Assembly (NCBI RefSeq): GCF_004138295.1
Contig: NZ_SCFM01000016.1
Coordinates: forward strand, 93,809-157,808
Origin: Ectobacillus funiculus
GTDB taxonomy: Bacteria > Bacillota > Bacilli > Bacillales > Bacillaceae_G
Direction of reading: 5' to 3'
Length of the DNA: 64,000 bases
Shown: one piece after another, positions 63,800 to 64,000 of the stretch
How the letters are laid out: every line of letters begins with the position of its first letter
How positions within the stretch are numbered: the first letter of the stretch is position 1
Position numbers and translations under genes: made by a program
The notes under the pieces: generated by a model
Databases searched by the model: none
Seen by the model: only the letters and a program-made list of their open reading frames with translations
What the model was told of the DNA's origin: nothing

Positions 63800-64000
63800 T
63801 TAAATATGTTGCATATGTTTCCGGCCAGCCAACTCACCTGCTACTAGCTTTACAAGATCGACTACGCGGCAGGAGTAGCCCCACTCGTTATCGTACCAAG
63901 CAAGAACTTTGATCTTACGGGTTCCCATCACAATTGTTGATAAACCATCAATAATGGCTGAACTTGGATTTGTATTAAAATCTACAGACACAAGCGGTGC
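63800..64000 (-). CDS. gapB: NADP-dependent glyceraldehyde-3-phosphate dehydrogenase GapB, C-terminal part
   Basis: The last 66 codons of a GAPDH; the 5' part is beyond the window end. [18 protein letters not shown], then [21 protein letters not shown] is the conserved C-terminal strand-helix region. The SVDFNTN and CRVVDL variants are those of the gluconeogenic GapB rather than glycolytic GapA. It is followed 61 bp later by pckA, so the two may be cotranscribed. Confidence 0.9.
   Translation of the reverse strand, partial: APLVSVDFNTNPSSAIIDGLSTIVMGTRKIKVLAWYDNEWGYSCRVVDLVKLVAGELAGRKHMQHI

Overview
The window looks like chromosome from a low-GC, spore-forming Bacillaceae (Bacillus/Priestia-like). 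The evidence is a GerA-type germination receptor operon, a stand-alone MsmX ATPase, CcpA-type cre boxes, YesM/YesN two-component pairs, a gapB-pckA pair, mqo, XerS, and AGGAGG ribosome binding sites with several TTG starts. No rRNA, tRNA or CRISPR array was seen.

Positions 1 to 35000 are a fructan / difructose-anhydride utilisation region on the + strand. It holds two YesM/YesN-type two-component systems (the first kinase is cut by the window edge) and three sugar ABC importers without their own ATPase (3.7-7.3 kb plus a solute-binding protein at 1.8 kb; 17.0-20.4 kb; 29.3-32.5 kb). It also holds a cytoplasmic GH32 beta-fructosidase, a PfkB fructokinase, a Gfo/Idh/MocA dehydrogenase, a GH91 protein without a signal peptide (most likely a DFA-III hydrolase or inulin fructotransferase relative) and an intact GH172 (DUF2961) protein. 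A second GH172 gene is decayed, and a GH32 5' end is fused in frame to a ROK fructokinase 3' end. A LacI-type repressor gene follows an array of four near-identical palindromes about 60 bp apart. An HPr paralogue lies here with Tyr at the His15 position and Ser46 kept. The inferred pathway is: import of fructo-oligosaccharides or difructose anhydrides, opening of the anhydride by GH91/GH172, cleavage by GH32, phosphorylation by fructokinase, under carbon-catabolite control. A heterodimeric ABC exporter lies at 11.3-14.9 kb.

Positions 35 to 49 kb are mixed. They hold a gerKA-KC-KB-type operon with a convergent two-TM small protein, msmX, an orphan membrane-anchored sugar-binding protein and gltT, flanked by two copies of a duplicated unit (one broken by a TnpB element). 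A XerS-type recombinase and a HepT/MntA (HEPN/MNT) toxin-antitoxin module follow, bracketed by 30-bp inverted repeats. Relics of IS3, IS4, IS6 and IS200/IS605 elements are scattered from 22 to 46 kb.

Positions 49 to 64 kb are on the - strand except for the AraC regulator and a small ORF. They hold a YhgE/Pip protein, an intact-looking TnpB-only element with an unusual TnpB-like protein, a TRM11-like methyltransferase, a cold-shock protein plus a relic of a second copy, an AKR/Gfo-Idh pair with a divergent AraC regulator, mqo, pckA and the 3' end of gapB.
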